In this document: positions 8,553 through 15,931 of the stretch, piece after piece
Layout of the letters: the number at the start of each line of letters is the position of its first letter
Position numbering within the stretch: the stretch's first letter is position 1
Source of the DNA: Bryobacteraceae bacterium
Lineage (GTDB): Bacteria > Acidobacteriota > Terriglobia > Bryobacterales > Bryobacteraceae
DNA: 23,068 nt
Direction of reading: 5' to 3'
Assembly: GCA_030036985.1 (NCBI GenBank)
Contig: JASHSD010000022.1
Span: 1 to 23,068, forward strand
The notes under the pieces: model-generated
What the model was told of the DNA's origin: nothing
Seen by the model: the letters and a program-made list of their open reading frames with translations, nothing else
Database searches by the model: none
Made by a program: the position numbers and the translations under genes

Positions 8553-9170
8553 TCACTTCCACGCGTTGCGTACAGTCTTGTCAATCAATCGGCGGAGGCC
8601 CGCTCCCTCTACCCCGAGCGGGGCCAGTAACACCCACGCTTTCGCAATGATCGCAATCATCTTTTGTTCTTCGGGTGACGACGAGCTTTCCTGCAACCAC
8701 GAAAGAGTTCCTTTCGTGCGCGCGTCCGACACGATTCCATCCAGGTCCGATAGCGTGACGTGCAGCGGTTTGAGAATTTTGGCAGCCGCCAGGATCAACC
8801 GTCGCTCGTCGAAAGGCGGGGTCTGCGTGATCAGAGGATGCTCTCTTGCAGCGAAGGCGCACGTCTCGGAGTATCGATTCGCGTAGATTCTTCCCTCAGC
8901 CACTCGCAAACGAATGGGTTCGCCCTCGGGCATTTTCTTCGCCATCCGCCGAACCCAAGAAGCGTCGACGTAGACCGGGACGGGCCAGATTCCCGACGCA
9001 GGCATCTTCGCGACGCTGTTGCCTGCTTCGATAGACAAAAGGCCATCTTCAAAGCGGAGGCTGGCGTCTCCAGCGTAATTGCCGGTTCCGTGCGTGATAA
9101 TCTTCAGGGCCTGAATCAGATCCGCGCGGGAGACCTCAAGTCGGTCAGGAACACCGGAGCGCCGCGTCAT
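8553..9170 (-). CDS. Operon protein of unknown family, 205 aa; weakly clamp-like N-terminal half
   Basis: The start is placed at ATG 9170 because GAGGAG lies eight bases upstream; the open frame extends to 9284, but the extra 38 residues lack a ribosome site and cover palindromic intergenic DNA. I do not recognise the family. Residues 10-100 run LEVSRADLIQALKIITHG, SLRFEDGLLSIEAGN, IWPVPVYVDASWVRRMAKKM, then IRLRVAEGRIYANRYSETC. This helix-then-paired-strands pattern is reminiscent of one domain of a DNA polymerase III beta clamp. The second half looks helical and ends with a hydrophobic stretch (IAIIAKAWVLLAPLG) that is too short and irregular to call a membrane span. The gene sits between the AlbA_2 protein and the methyltransferase, 12 bp ahead of the latter, so it probably belongs to the same system. 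The clamp idea is inference from the strand pattern only. Confidence 0.7.
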   Translation of the reverse strand: MTRRSGVPDRLEVSRADLIQALKIITHGTGNYAGDASLRFEDGLLSIEAGNSVAKMPASGIWPVPVYVDASWVRRMAKKMPEGEPIRLRVAEGRIYANRYSETCAFAAREHPLITQTPPFDERRLILAAAKILKPLHVTLSDLDGIVSDARTKGTLSWLQESSSSPEEQKMIAIIAKAWVLLAPLGVEGAGLRRLIDKTVRNAWK

Positions 9171-9296
9171 GCCGGAGACTCCTCGTTTTTGGGACGTGCG
9201 ATATGCACATTGGCGCTGGAACGGCGTGCATATAAACTCTTGAAAAGAAAGCGTCCAGCGATGAGAAATGAACGCGTTATGCACGCGTTTGCTCCA
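9171..9296 (-). promoter_or_regulatory. 126-bp operon gap with three palindromes; possible internal promoter/operator
   Basis: Three inverted repeats occupy this gap. AACGCGT at 9271-9277 pairs with ACGCGTT at 9283-9289. ATATGCAC at 9201-9208 pairs with GTGCATAT at 9226-9233, exact over 8 bp. GTGC and GCAC flank GATAT at 9197-9209. On the minus strand a TTATAT/TATATG sequence overlaps the 9226-9233 arm and could be a -10 box, though no good -35 is seen. The first palindrome follows the stop of the upstream gene and lacks a T-run, so it is a poor terminator. Internal regulation of the 205-aa gene and the downstream methylase-ATPase-Cas10 half of the operon is plausible but unproven. Confidence 0.4.
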
Positions 9297-10964
9297 TTAT
9301 TCCGAGTTCCGTGCATTTCCAGCCTCCTCAACGCTCAGATGCCACCGGCCGCCTCGGTTCAAGCCCGACAGGGACACTCGGCCTTCTTCCCGCAGTTCTC
9401 TTACGAGTTCCTGAACCTGCCGGCGCGAGAACTCCCTCAAAACTTCCTGCAAATCTGCGAACTTTGCGCCCGCCGGTTCCGATTCGCGGATGTGCCGGAC
9501 CAGCAGTTCCTTATTCGTTTCGCGGTCCAGACCTTTTGCCCGCGTGTAGGAACCGGCCTTCCCCAGATATCTGTAAAGCCCCCGTGAGAAGATCAGGCGA
9601 GATCCCCGTCCCCGGCCGATGCGCTCGATAATCCCCTGCTCCAACAGGTGCGGCACTCGCGCTTGTAGTTCGGTCGCAAGCGGAACGTCCCTTTGGATTG
9701 AGTCGAGGATGAGAAGATCGTTCGTCGTAAAAGAGGCCAGCCTCTCCTTCCCCACGTTCTCCAGAAATCGCAGGAACTCCGGGTTCTGAATTTCACCACG
9801 CAGCGTGACTTCAACCTGCCAGGCGTCGGTTCCGGTAAAGTCCGGTCTGGGTTTGCCCTCTTTAATGGATTCCTCGAACATGCGGTTGGCGCCCTGGCCA
9901 GACCGTTCCACGAGTCCGCATTTTGCGCACGCTTCGGCGATTCGCCGGTTTCTGGGGGACTGCTTCCAGAGAAGGTTCTCGGCGGTGATTCCGTCCGGAA
10001 AACCGCCGGGACTCACGATCTCCAGCTTGCGCGGGAACTGGCGAACAAAAACCGATCCTGGTTGGCGATAGTCGCGGTGAGCCACGGCGTTGAGAATGGC
10101 TTCTCGAACCACCGCCTCGTTAAACGCGGGTATATCGCCGATGAAGAGTCCTTCCTGGAAGTGGAGAGTCTCGTTACGAAGATTGAGCGTCGTCCAGAGG
10201 CTGTCGAGGATGCCCAGGAAACCTTGCCGGTATTCAATCCGCTGCTGGTGGGCAATAGAGGCTTCACTGGACCGATACTCGAATATCACTTCCGCCTGAG
10301 CCAGATAGCGGCCCAGCGCTGCTTTCGTGCCAAGCAGGATCAGCGCAGCCAAGGTCAGTTTGCCTCCCTGCGCCAGTTCGGCATCTTCCAGGAGTTGCTG
10401 CGGGTTTAGCCCATCCAATGCAGAATTTCCAGACTTCCGGCGCCATCGCGCACGAAACTGCTCGATCAGCGCGGGGTCGAGATCCGAAAGTACGGCTTGT
10501 GGATGAAGCTCTGCGGAAAAGTCCGGGAGCGCTTCGTCGAAAATGCGCCGGAGTTGATCGGGCGGCATCGCTTTCAATTCGTCGCCAGCTCGCGCCCAGT
10601 AGATGCCTTCGTATTGAACCGGCACGCCCAACATGTGCGCAGGCGCGCTGAATATCAGTACCCGACCGTCCGGATGCTGAACTTCTTCGAAGTGAATCCT
10701 GAACTGAAGGCCTCTTGTCAGCCGGGCGACAGTATGGCCTGGTTCGGGAAACGCCTTTGAACCCACGACGCGCCGCGGTCGTTTGTCTGTGACACCGAGG
10801 ATGATTCTGCCACCACCTTCGTTTGCCAGGGCGCAGCAGTATCTCGCCAGTTTGTCGTAGTCGTAGTTCGCTTTGGCTTCTTTGAACTCAAGGCGCTCTG
10901 CCTCGGGTTTGGCCATCCACGACTCCAGAAGTGCTACCGGGTTGCTCGCGTCTTGCGTATTCAT
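9297..10964 (-). CDS. AlbA_2/Schlafen-type putative DNA-binding and ATP-binding protein (COG2865-like)
   Basis: This 555-residue protein opens with an AlbA_2 domain (ERLEFKEAK at about 23-31, CCALANEGGGRIILGV at about 43-58). A GHKL-type ATP-binding segment follows in the middle, recognised by FNEAVVREAILNAVAHRDY and then IVSPGGFPDGI. The C-terminal third contains winged-helix-like parts (LATELQARVPHLLEQGIIER and FADLQEVLREFSRRQVQELV). Members of this family are usually annotated as putative transcriptional regulators, and several occur in defence loci; the biochemical activity is not established. The ATG overlaps the helicase stop by 4 bases (ATGA), which implies translational coupling. It may regulate the operon or act as a DNA-binding subunit. 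Confidence 0.85.
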   Translation of the reverse strand: MNTQDASNPVALLESWMAKPEAERLEFKEAKANYDYDKLARYCCALANEGGGRIILGVTDKRPRRVVGSKAFPEPGHTVARLTRGLQFRIHFEEVQHPDGRVLIFSAPAHMLGVPVQYEGIYWARAGDELKAMPPDQLRRIFDEALPDFSAELHPQAVLSDLDPALIEQFRARWRRKSGNSALDGLNPQQLLEDAELAQGGKLTLAALILLGTKAALGRYLAQAEVIFEYRSSEASIAHQQRIEYRQGFLGILDSLWTTLNLRNETLHFQEGLFIGDIPAFNEAVVREAILNAVAHRDYRQPGSVFVRQFPRKLEIVSPGGFPDGITAENLLWKQSPRNRRIAEACAKCGLVERSGQGANRMFEESIKEGKPRPDFTGTDAWQVEVTLRGEIQNPEFLRFLENVGKERLASFTTNDLLILDSIQRDVPLATELQARVPHLLEQGIIERIGRGRGSRLIFSRGLYRYLGKAGSYTRAKGLDRETNKELLVRHIRESEPAGAKFADLQEVLREFSRRQVQELVRELREEGRVSLSGLNRGGRWHLSVEEAGNARNSE

Positions 10965-13900
10965 CCCGGCGCCTGACCTCGGCTGAGCAGTTCGCGAAGC
11001 TTATAGTTGATGCTCTCCACGGCAAATTCCGGTTCCTGCTGAAACGGTTGCCGGACGTAAACGAGCTTCTGCTGGCCGTCTTCGATCTGGGCGTCTTCGG
11101 GTTGGAAGATCGCGAGGATGAAATCGCCCGGTTTGTTCAGCGCCGTGAGGATTTCATTCCGTGTGACAGTCACCGTAAGTGCGCCGGCGATCCGGCCCTT
11201 GACCTCAATGAAGCGCAGCTTGCCGTCCTGCACTTTGGATTCAATGTCGTATCCACATTTCTCGGCGCTCACGTCCCGCGGTTGGTTGCCCAGAGTTTTT
11301 TCGGCCTCCATGACCATCTGCATCGCAAGCAGTTCCATTTGCCTGCGAGCTTCCGCTGATACAGCCTCGTCATTGCCGAGCTGATCGGAAGATGGGAGGA
11401 GCTTTTTGAGAAGCCCAACGGGAACGACAAGTGCCCCGCCGATGGCAACCGGTGGCAACGGTGAAATCTGACGCTCCAATTCCAGATCGAGCATCCGCTT
11501 CTGCAGACGCACTTGTAACTCGTCAGCCCGCTGGCGGGCTTTCCCGGAATTGATCCGGGCGTTCGTCTTCCCGGCGAGTTCCTGATCCTTCAGCTGGTTG
11601 GCGCGATGATCCCAATAGGTAATCTCTTTGGTCAGGCGGTCCTTGACGGCGGCCATGGTTCTTGTCACCAGGTCCTCGCGGCGATTTCGAACTTCTTCGA
11701 GATGTTTTGGCACCAGGTCCGCGATTGCGTGGCCAACGACCACAGACTCCAAGTCGCCCTTCAGCCATGACTGCGCCTCCAGTGTTGGCGCAAGACAGGT
11801 CCGCTCTTCAGGTGTTGCGGGGCGATAGTCCAGATATGGCGCGTAGCCGGCGTTTCGGGTCGCGCCGCTGAAGTCTGTCTCGACGAACTGCAATTGCCGG
11901 GAGACCACGCGGTGGTTGCCGGCCTTGTCGATCCGGCCATCCTGAATCGTGTGCTCCAGGTAGAAGAGGGCGCGAACTGTATCCCCAGCATCATCGGGGT
12001 CCACCAGGATGGTGCCTCGCTTCAAGAGGTCTCGATTGCGCTCCAGAATGAGATCGATGGTCGCTCCGAGCAAGGGCTGCCCCGGACAAACAAACGTTGC
12101 GAGCGGTTGGCCGGGGACCGCGAAGAGAGACTTCTCGAAGGTGATCCGTTCATACTTGCCCATGACGGGCTCACCCGTACCGATCAGGCGATCACGTTGG
12201 CGAATCAGCGCGGGCACATGGGTGATCTCGAACCGGCGCGGCTCGCGCTCCTTAATCGAACCACCCAAAATTCGGAACGCCTCCAGGAAAAACGACTCGA
12301 CAAAGTGAGGCTGCAGTCGCCGTGCCTCCGCCCGTTCCATGTCTTCGCGGATTTTCCGCACCTCGGAGGCGTCCATGCTGTCGTTTGCGAGTGCACGCTC
12401 CTCCAGGAGTTCCTGACAGTGCTTGCGGTCCGTCAGGTTATCGACGATCTGATGGAGGCGAGCCTTGACCTCTGGTCGGTCACCGTACCGGATCGCTTCT
12501 ATAAGAAGATCTCTAAGGCGTTGCTCCCGAAAGAGCTGGCCCAGAATATCGAAGACGCCCCCGCCGAGGGCTTCGCGCTCCAACTCAATTTTCTCGAGGA
12601 GACGCTTGTAGACATCGCCCTCGCGCGTCTCTTCCGCCAGCAGGTTCCAGAGATGACACACCTCGGTCTGCCCGATCCGGTGAATTCGGCCGAAACGCTG
12701 TTCGAGACGGTTCGGGTTCCACGGCAGGTCATAGTTGACCATCAGATGTGCCCGCTGTAAGTTGATACCCTCGCCCGCGGCATCGGTGGCCAGCAGGATG
12801 AGAACGTCTTTATCCTGTTTGAATCCCTCCTGAGCTTTTGTTCGCTCCTCACGGCCCATTCCGCCATGAACCGTGACGAGCGCCTCGGGTGCCCCAAGAA
12901 GATCGCGCAGCCGCTCACTGAGGTAGTTCAGCGTGTCGCGGTGTTCGGTGAAGATGACCAGTTTGCGGCGGTGCCCGTGGGCATCGAACATCTCGGCCTG
13001 ATTCTGTAGAAGTGCCGAAAGCTCTTCCCACTTTTTGTCAGTCTTGCTCCGGCGGACCTTGAGCGCCAACGCTTCGAGATTCCTGAGAATCTCAATTTCC
13101 GCCTGGAGTTCAGTGATGGTGCGCGCTGCGGTTGCTTGATCGACGACAGCTTCTTCCGTCTCCTCGACCTCTGAGTCGGGTGCGTCTTCCAGATCGTCGA
13201 GGTCTTCATCAGTCAGGCTGGGAAGGCCGTGGATATCGTTGTCCTGGAGGATCGCGCCCCGCCTGAGGATCTGTTCTTCGCGCAGTCGCCGTTCAAGCCG
13301 CTCGCGGCGGCGCCGAAGGGATTGCAGGATCGCCTCGGGTGAAGACGCGAGCCGCCGCTGCAAGATGGTCAGCGCGAAGCCGACCGTTCCTTTGCGGCCC
13401 TCGCTCTCCAGGGAGTCGGCGCGGCTGAATTCCTCGCGAACGTAGTCGGTCACGCTCTTGTACAGAGATGCTTCCGGGTCCGAGAGCTTATAACTAACCG
13501 TATACGCTCGCCGCTCCGGGAACAGCGGTTTTCCATCGAATTTGAGCAGTTGCTCCTTGACTAACCGCCGCATCATGTCGGAAGCGTCCGCGGTGTGGAC
13601 GCCATCGCGAGAACGGCCTTCGAATCGGTCGCTATCGAGCAGCGCCATGAAGAGCTGAAAATCTTCTGGCTTGCCGTTGTGCGGAGTGGCCGTCATCAGC
13701 AGCAGATGACGCGTGAGCTGACCAAGAAGCTGACCGAGCCGGTAGCGCTTGGTGTACTTCACCTCGCTGCCGAAGAAGGTAGCCGCCATTTTGTGGGCTT
13801 CGTCGCAAACGACGAGATCCCAGTCGGTATTGGCCAGTTTCGCTTGAACGTCCTCGTTGCGGCTCAGCTTATCAAGGCGGCAAATAACCATCGAATTCTC

Positions 13901-14491
13901 GGCGAACCAGTTGCCGGTACGAGCCGATTCCAGCTTGTCATTCGTGAGGATCTCGAAGGGCAATTGGAACCGTTGATACAGTTCGTCCTGCCACTGCTCG
14001 GCGAGATTGCCAGGGCAGACGATCATGCAACGGTGAAGGTCGCCCCGGATCAGCAATTCCTTGATGAGAAGACCCGCCATGATCGTCTTCCCTGCACCGG
14101 GATCGTCCGCCAGGAGGAAACGCAGAGGTTGCCGAGGGAGCATCTCGCCGTAAACGGCGGTGATCTGGTGAGGCAGCGGATCGACCATCGACGTGTGGAT
14201 GGCGAGCAGCGGATCAAAAAGGTGGGCGAGGTTGATTCGGTGGGCTTCGGAGACGAGCCGGAAAAGGCTACCATCGCCGTCAAAACTCCAGGGACGCCCG
14301 ATTTCGCCGATTTCCAAGGTTGGCTCGCGATCCCGGTAAAGGAGCACAACACCCGGTTTTCCCGCCGGGTCCTTATAAGTGAGCTCGACAGCGGCGGAGC
14401 CGTACCATTTGACATCGACCACCGTGACCAGACAATCGGGCAGTATGCCTTTGACCGTTGCTCCGCGTTTCAGATCCTCAAATTTGGCCAT
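10961..14491 (-). CDS. SNF2/RapA-type DEAH helicase with C-terminal DUF3883-like domain
   Basis: This 1,176-residue superfamily 2 helicase has Walker A DDPGAGKT at about 129-136, the DEAH box CDEAH at about 229-233 and motif III TATPHNG at about 267. The C-terminal helicase motifs are LLATDAAGEGINLQ, followed by NRLEQRFGRIHRIGQ. An acidic, charged helical insertion lies between the two RecA lobes (about 390-480). The extreme C-terminus carries GYDIES ... RFIEVKGR, the pattern of a DUF3883 domain, which is related to PD-(D/E)xK nucleases. The protein resembles helicases of DISARM-like and other methylase-linked defence loci and would translocate on DNA, possibly sensing unmethylated DNA and cutting it. 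It starts 10 bp after the HTH gene and ends overlapping the AlbA_2 gene. Confidence 0.92.
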   Translation of the reverse strand: MAKFEDLKRGATVKGILPDCLVTVVDVKWYGSAAVELTYKDPAGKPGVVLLYRDREPTLEIGEIGRPWSFDGDGSLFRLVSEAHRINLAHLFDPLLAIHTSMVDPLPHQITAVYGEMLPRQPLRFLLADDPGAGKTIMAGLLIKELLIRGDLHRCMIVCPGNLAEQWQDELYQRFQLPFEILTNDKLESARTGNWFAENSMVICRLDKLSRNEDVQAKLANTDWDLVVCDEAHKMAATFFGSEVKYTKRYRLGQLLGQLTRHLLLMTATPHNGKPEDFQLFMALLDSDRFEGRSRDGVHTADASDMMRRLVKEQLLKFDGKPLFPERRAYTVSYKLSDPEASLYKSVTDYVREEFSRADSLESEGRKGTVGFALTILQRRLASSPEAILQSLRRRRERLERRLREEQILRRGAILQDNDIHGLPSLTDEDLDDLEDAPDSEVEETEEAVVDQATAARTITELQAEIEILRNLEALALKVRRSKTDKKWEELSALLQNQAEMFDAHGHRRKLVIFTEHRDTLNYLSERLRDLLGAPEALVTVHGGMGREERTKAQEGFKQDKDVLILLATDAAGEGINLQRAHLMVNYDLPWNPNRLEQRFGRIHRIGQTEVCHLWNLLAEETREGDVYKRLLEKIELEREALGGGVFDILGQLFREQRLRDLLIEAIRYGDRPEVKARLHQIVDNLTDRKHCQELLEERALANDSMDASEVRKIREDMERAEARRLQPHFVESFFLEAFRILGGSIKEREPRRFEITHVPALIRQRDRLIGTGEPVMGKYERITFEKSLFAVPGQPLATFVCPGQPLLGATIDLILERNRDLLKRGTILVDPDDAGDTVRALFYLEHTIQDGRIDKAGNHRVVSRQLQFVETDFSGATRNAGYAPYLDYRPATPEERTCLAPTLEAQSWLKGDLESVVVGHAIADLVPKHLEEVRNRREDLVTRTMAAVKDRLTKEITYWDHRANQLKDQELAGKTNARINSGKARQRADELQVRLQKRMLDLELERQISPLPPVAIGGALVVPVGLLKKLLPSSDQLGNDEAVSAEARRQMELLAMQMVMEAEKTLGNQPRDVSAEKCGYDIESKVQDGKLRFIEVKGRIAGALTVTVTRNEILTALNKPGDFILAIFQPEDAQIEDGQQKLVYVRQPFQQEPEFAVESINYKLRELLSRGQAPG

Positions 14492-14501
14492 GCCGAGTTC
14501 G

Positions 14502-14702
14502 TTAACCTTGGTCCGCAGATCGCTTCACAGCCAGAAGGAGTTCATCGAGATCGCCCTTCTTGAATAGCCGATATCCGTTCACGGGATTCCGATGAACCTT
14601 GATTTTGCCTTGTCTACCCCAGTTTCGGAGCGTTGCCTCGGAGACCCCTAGCAGGCGTGCGGCTTCCTTGATCCGAAGGTAATCGCGGAAAGTCTCTTCC
14701 AA
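14502..14702 (-). CDS. MerR/excisionase-type small HTH protein, TTG start
   Basis: This 66-residue protein contains YLRIKEAARLLGVSEATLRN and the following WGRQGKIKVHRNP, with GYRLFKK. That is the winged HTH of the MerR/excisionase (Xis-like) group without an effector domain. The start is TTG 14702, supported by AGGAG seven bases upstream. It is the first gene of the defence operon and lies 10 bp before the helicase, so it is a good candidate for the operon regulator. Small proteins of this type can also serve as DNA-architecture factors. The 143-aa frame that overlaps it on the same strand is rejected. Confidence 0.85.
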   Translation of the reverse strand: MEETFRDYLRIKEAARLLGVSEATLRNWGRQGKIKVHRNPVNGYRLFKKGDLDELLLAVKRSADQG

Positions 14703-14716
14703 ATCGGGCTCCTAAT

Positions 14717-14746
14717 AAAGATACCAAAACCTTATCAATCTTTGTA
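14717..14746 (-). promoter_or_regulatory. Candidate operon promoter with an embedded inverted repeat
   Basis: On the minus strand, TACAAA (14741-14746) and TATCTT (14718-14723) are 17 bp apart, and the -10 is preceded by TGG, giving an extended -10 pattern. An inverted repeat, AAAGAT at 14717-14722 and ATCTTT at 14738-14743, spans the spacer. That is the position where MerR-type regulators bind. The AT-rich block contrasts with the GC-rich surroundings and lies about 15 bp upstream of the TTG start. Neither hexamer is a strong match, so this is a tentative call. Confidence 0.4.
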
Positions 14747-14986
14747 TAATCGCCTGCCTCTGCCGACTGGTCGTATCGATTCGAAATGGCCCGATTCTCA
14801 GGCAGCCAAACTTCTCTCACCACTGGTGCGAGTTTTACGTTCCGCGCAAAAACTATTGAATCGGTAGAGGTTACGGCCTGAATCCCCGGAACGGACGGAC
14901 CGCTGCCAGGAACGAACGCATGATCGGAAGGTCCGGGATGATTGCTTCGCCTGAGCGCGCAATCCGGTTGACGGTGTTCCGAGATC

Positions 14987-15010
14987 GAGGGCCGCTTTCG
15001 CGCGGCCCTC
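14987..15010 (-). terminator. GGGCCGC-type hairpin after the ssb remnant
   Basis: GAGGGCCGC (14987-14995) and GCGGCCCTC (15002-15010) form a perfect 9-bp stem with a 6-base loop. It lies about 15 bp after the point where the decayed ssb should end. No U-tract follows. The same stem core recurs at the ends of both sigma-factor genes, which suggests a shared 3' element and not a chance hairpin. It may act as a terminator or an RNA-stabilising hairpin. Confidence 0.6.
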
Positions 15011-15025
15011 GCCGGTAACGACTCG

Positions 15026-15302
15026 GAAGGGCAAGTCGTCCTCACCGGTCAATTCCGCGGCTGCGGTCTCGCCTTCGTGCTCCGTTTTTTCGGCGCGATC
15101 CAGCGTGAGGATCGAGACGGTGGGTCTCCGCAGTGCGGACCTTCGCGTCGGAACCCTTGGGCTTCACTCCCCGTACCGGAGTTCGCCTTCGGCCTCAATA
15201 AAGGCGCCCTTCTTGAGGGAGCCGGCCCATTCGCCGAATTTCCCCCACTATCCGATGCCATTCGGTCCGGGTCTTGTATTCACCGGAATCTTTGTCCTTC
15301 CA
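15026..15302 (-). pseudogene. ssb: Decayed single-stranded DNA-binding protein gene (ssb remnant)
   Basis: Three successive frames on the minus strand spell parts of an SSB. The first is WKDKDSGEYKTRTEWHRIV from 15302, then GKFGEWAGSLKKGAFIEAEG and ELRY in a second frame, then SILTLDRAEK ... GEDDLPF in a third, ending at 15026. These correspond to the OB-fold centre, the strand with LKKG(A)xIxVEGEL, and the acidic DDxPF tip that binds partner proteins. The codon after PF is CGA, one base from TGA. The N-terminal 50 or so residues are missing: the shared leader and its ATG (15304-15306) are joined almost directly to the internal tryptophan codon, one base out of frame. At least two further frameshifts are needed, so no functional SSB can be made. 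Confidence 0.75.
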
Positions 15303-15311
15303 GCATTTGTG

Positions 15312-15497
15312 TCTCCTTTTCGCGCCCTTTCTGTTGGGGCGATCAGGAGCGAGTGGGCCCTGCTCCCAAGGGCACGGGACGCTTTGTTGGGGGAGACCTT
15401 CAGGGGGAACTGACAAAGCAGAGTCCCGCAGTCCCGCAAGGGCGCAGGGTTGTGACCCCGAAGCAGAGCCCAACAGAAGCGGGCAGGAAAAAAGGAC
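15312..15497 (-). repeat. Inverted-repeat leader element A (upstream of the ssb remnant)
   Basis: This segment is an imperfect inverted repeat of about 185 bp. The outer arms are near 15312-15340 and 15468-15497 and share TTCTGTTGGG and its complement CCCAACAGAA. Inner arms are GCTTTGTTGG at 15381-15390 and GACAAAGCAG at 15412-15421. In the minus-strand transcript the outer stem ends just before AAAGGAGACACAAATG, so the Shine-Dalgarno sits at the foot of the structure. Element B at about 19139-19380 has the same arrangement. It encodes no protein that I can support. Confidence 0.6.
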
Positions 15498-15885
15498 GAG
15501 GCGGAAAAAAGGACATGGCAACTACAGGAACGGAAAACCACGTCGGGCTTCAAAAATCTGAGACGGCGGAATGTGAGAGACCGCAACGGGCATGGTTAAC
15601 CTTGTTGGCCGTCGTCATCAGAAAACGTTGATTCTTGGACATTCCGCGGATGGCCGCGGTTTGGCAAAGGTCGTGGCGGGGGTAGTTGGGTTGATTTTCC
15701 GACGCGGGTGGCAAATGTGCTGCTCATAAGCGAGAAATTGCCTTCGGACGTGTGCCGCCGCCCAGTATTACGGCATGCGTGCGGCGATTTGTTTTTGACT
15801 CTTCACCGGCAGCGAGATTTAACGCCTCGTCCAGCAGGAACGGTTTGATCGGGCTGAGATGCCACCTGCGAAGCAGCCGTCGGTC
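15498..15885. other. Non-coding stretch with no recognisable gene
   Basis: About 390 bp lie between element A and the hairpin before the AlbA_2 remnant. Short open frames exist on both strands, including a 38-codon plus-strand frame from 15515 and a 69-codon minus-strand frame ending at 15724, but none has a recognisable product together with a convincing ribosome site. No tRNA, repeat or promoter stands out. Confidence 0.5.
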
Positions 15886-15908
15886 AGGCCGGGGGGCACC
15901 CCCGGCCT
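15886..15908. other. Strong hairpin just upstream of the AlbA_2 remnant
   Basis: AGGCCGGGGG (15886-15895) pairs perfectly with CCCCCGGCCT (15899-15908) around a 3-base loop. It ends 23 bases before the start codon at 15932. There is no T-run on either strand. It could stop upstream transcription or be a scar of an inserted element; the sequence does not decide between these. Confidence 0.4.
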
Positions 15909-15931
15909 CCGTAAAATAGAGGTATACGTCC

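Noticed and set aside
9171..9284. 38-residue N-terminal extension of the 205-aa protein
   Set aside because: There is no ribosome site at 9284, whereas ATG 9170 has GAGGAG eight bases upstream, and the extension would translate the palindromic gap.
14614..15045. 143-aa minus-strand open frame overlapping the HTH gene and the ssb terminator hairpin
   Set aside because: It overlaps the well-supported TTG-started HTH gene in another frame, has no recognisable domain and spans the hairpin and the AT-rich promoter island.
15077..15631. 184-aa plus-strand frame across the ssb remnant and element A
   Set aside because: It runs antisense through the ssb codons and both arms of the inverted repeat, so the open frame is best explained by GC-rich composition.
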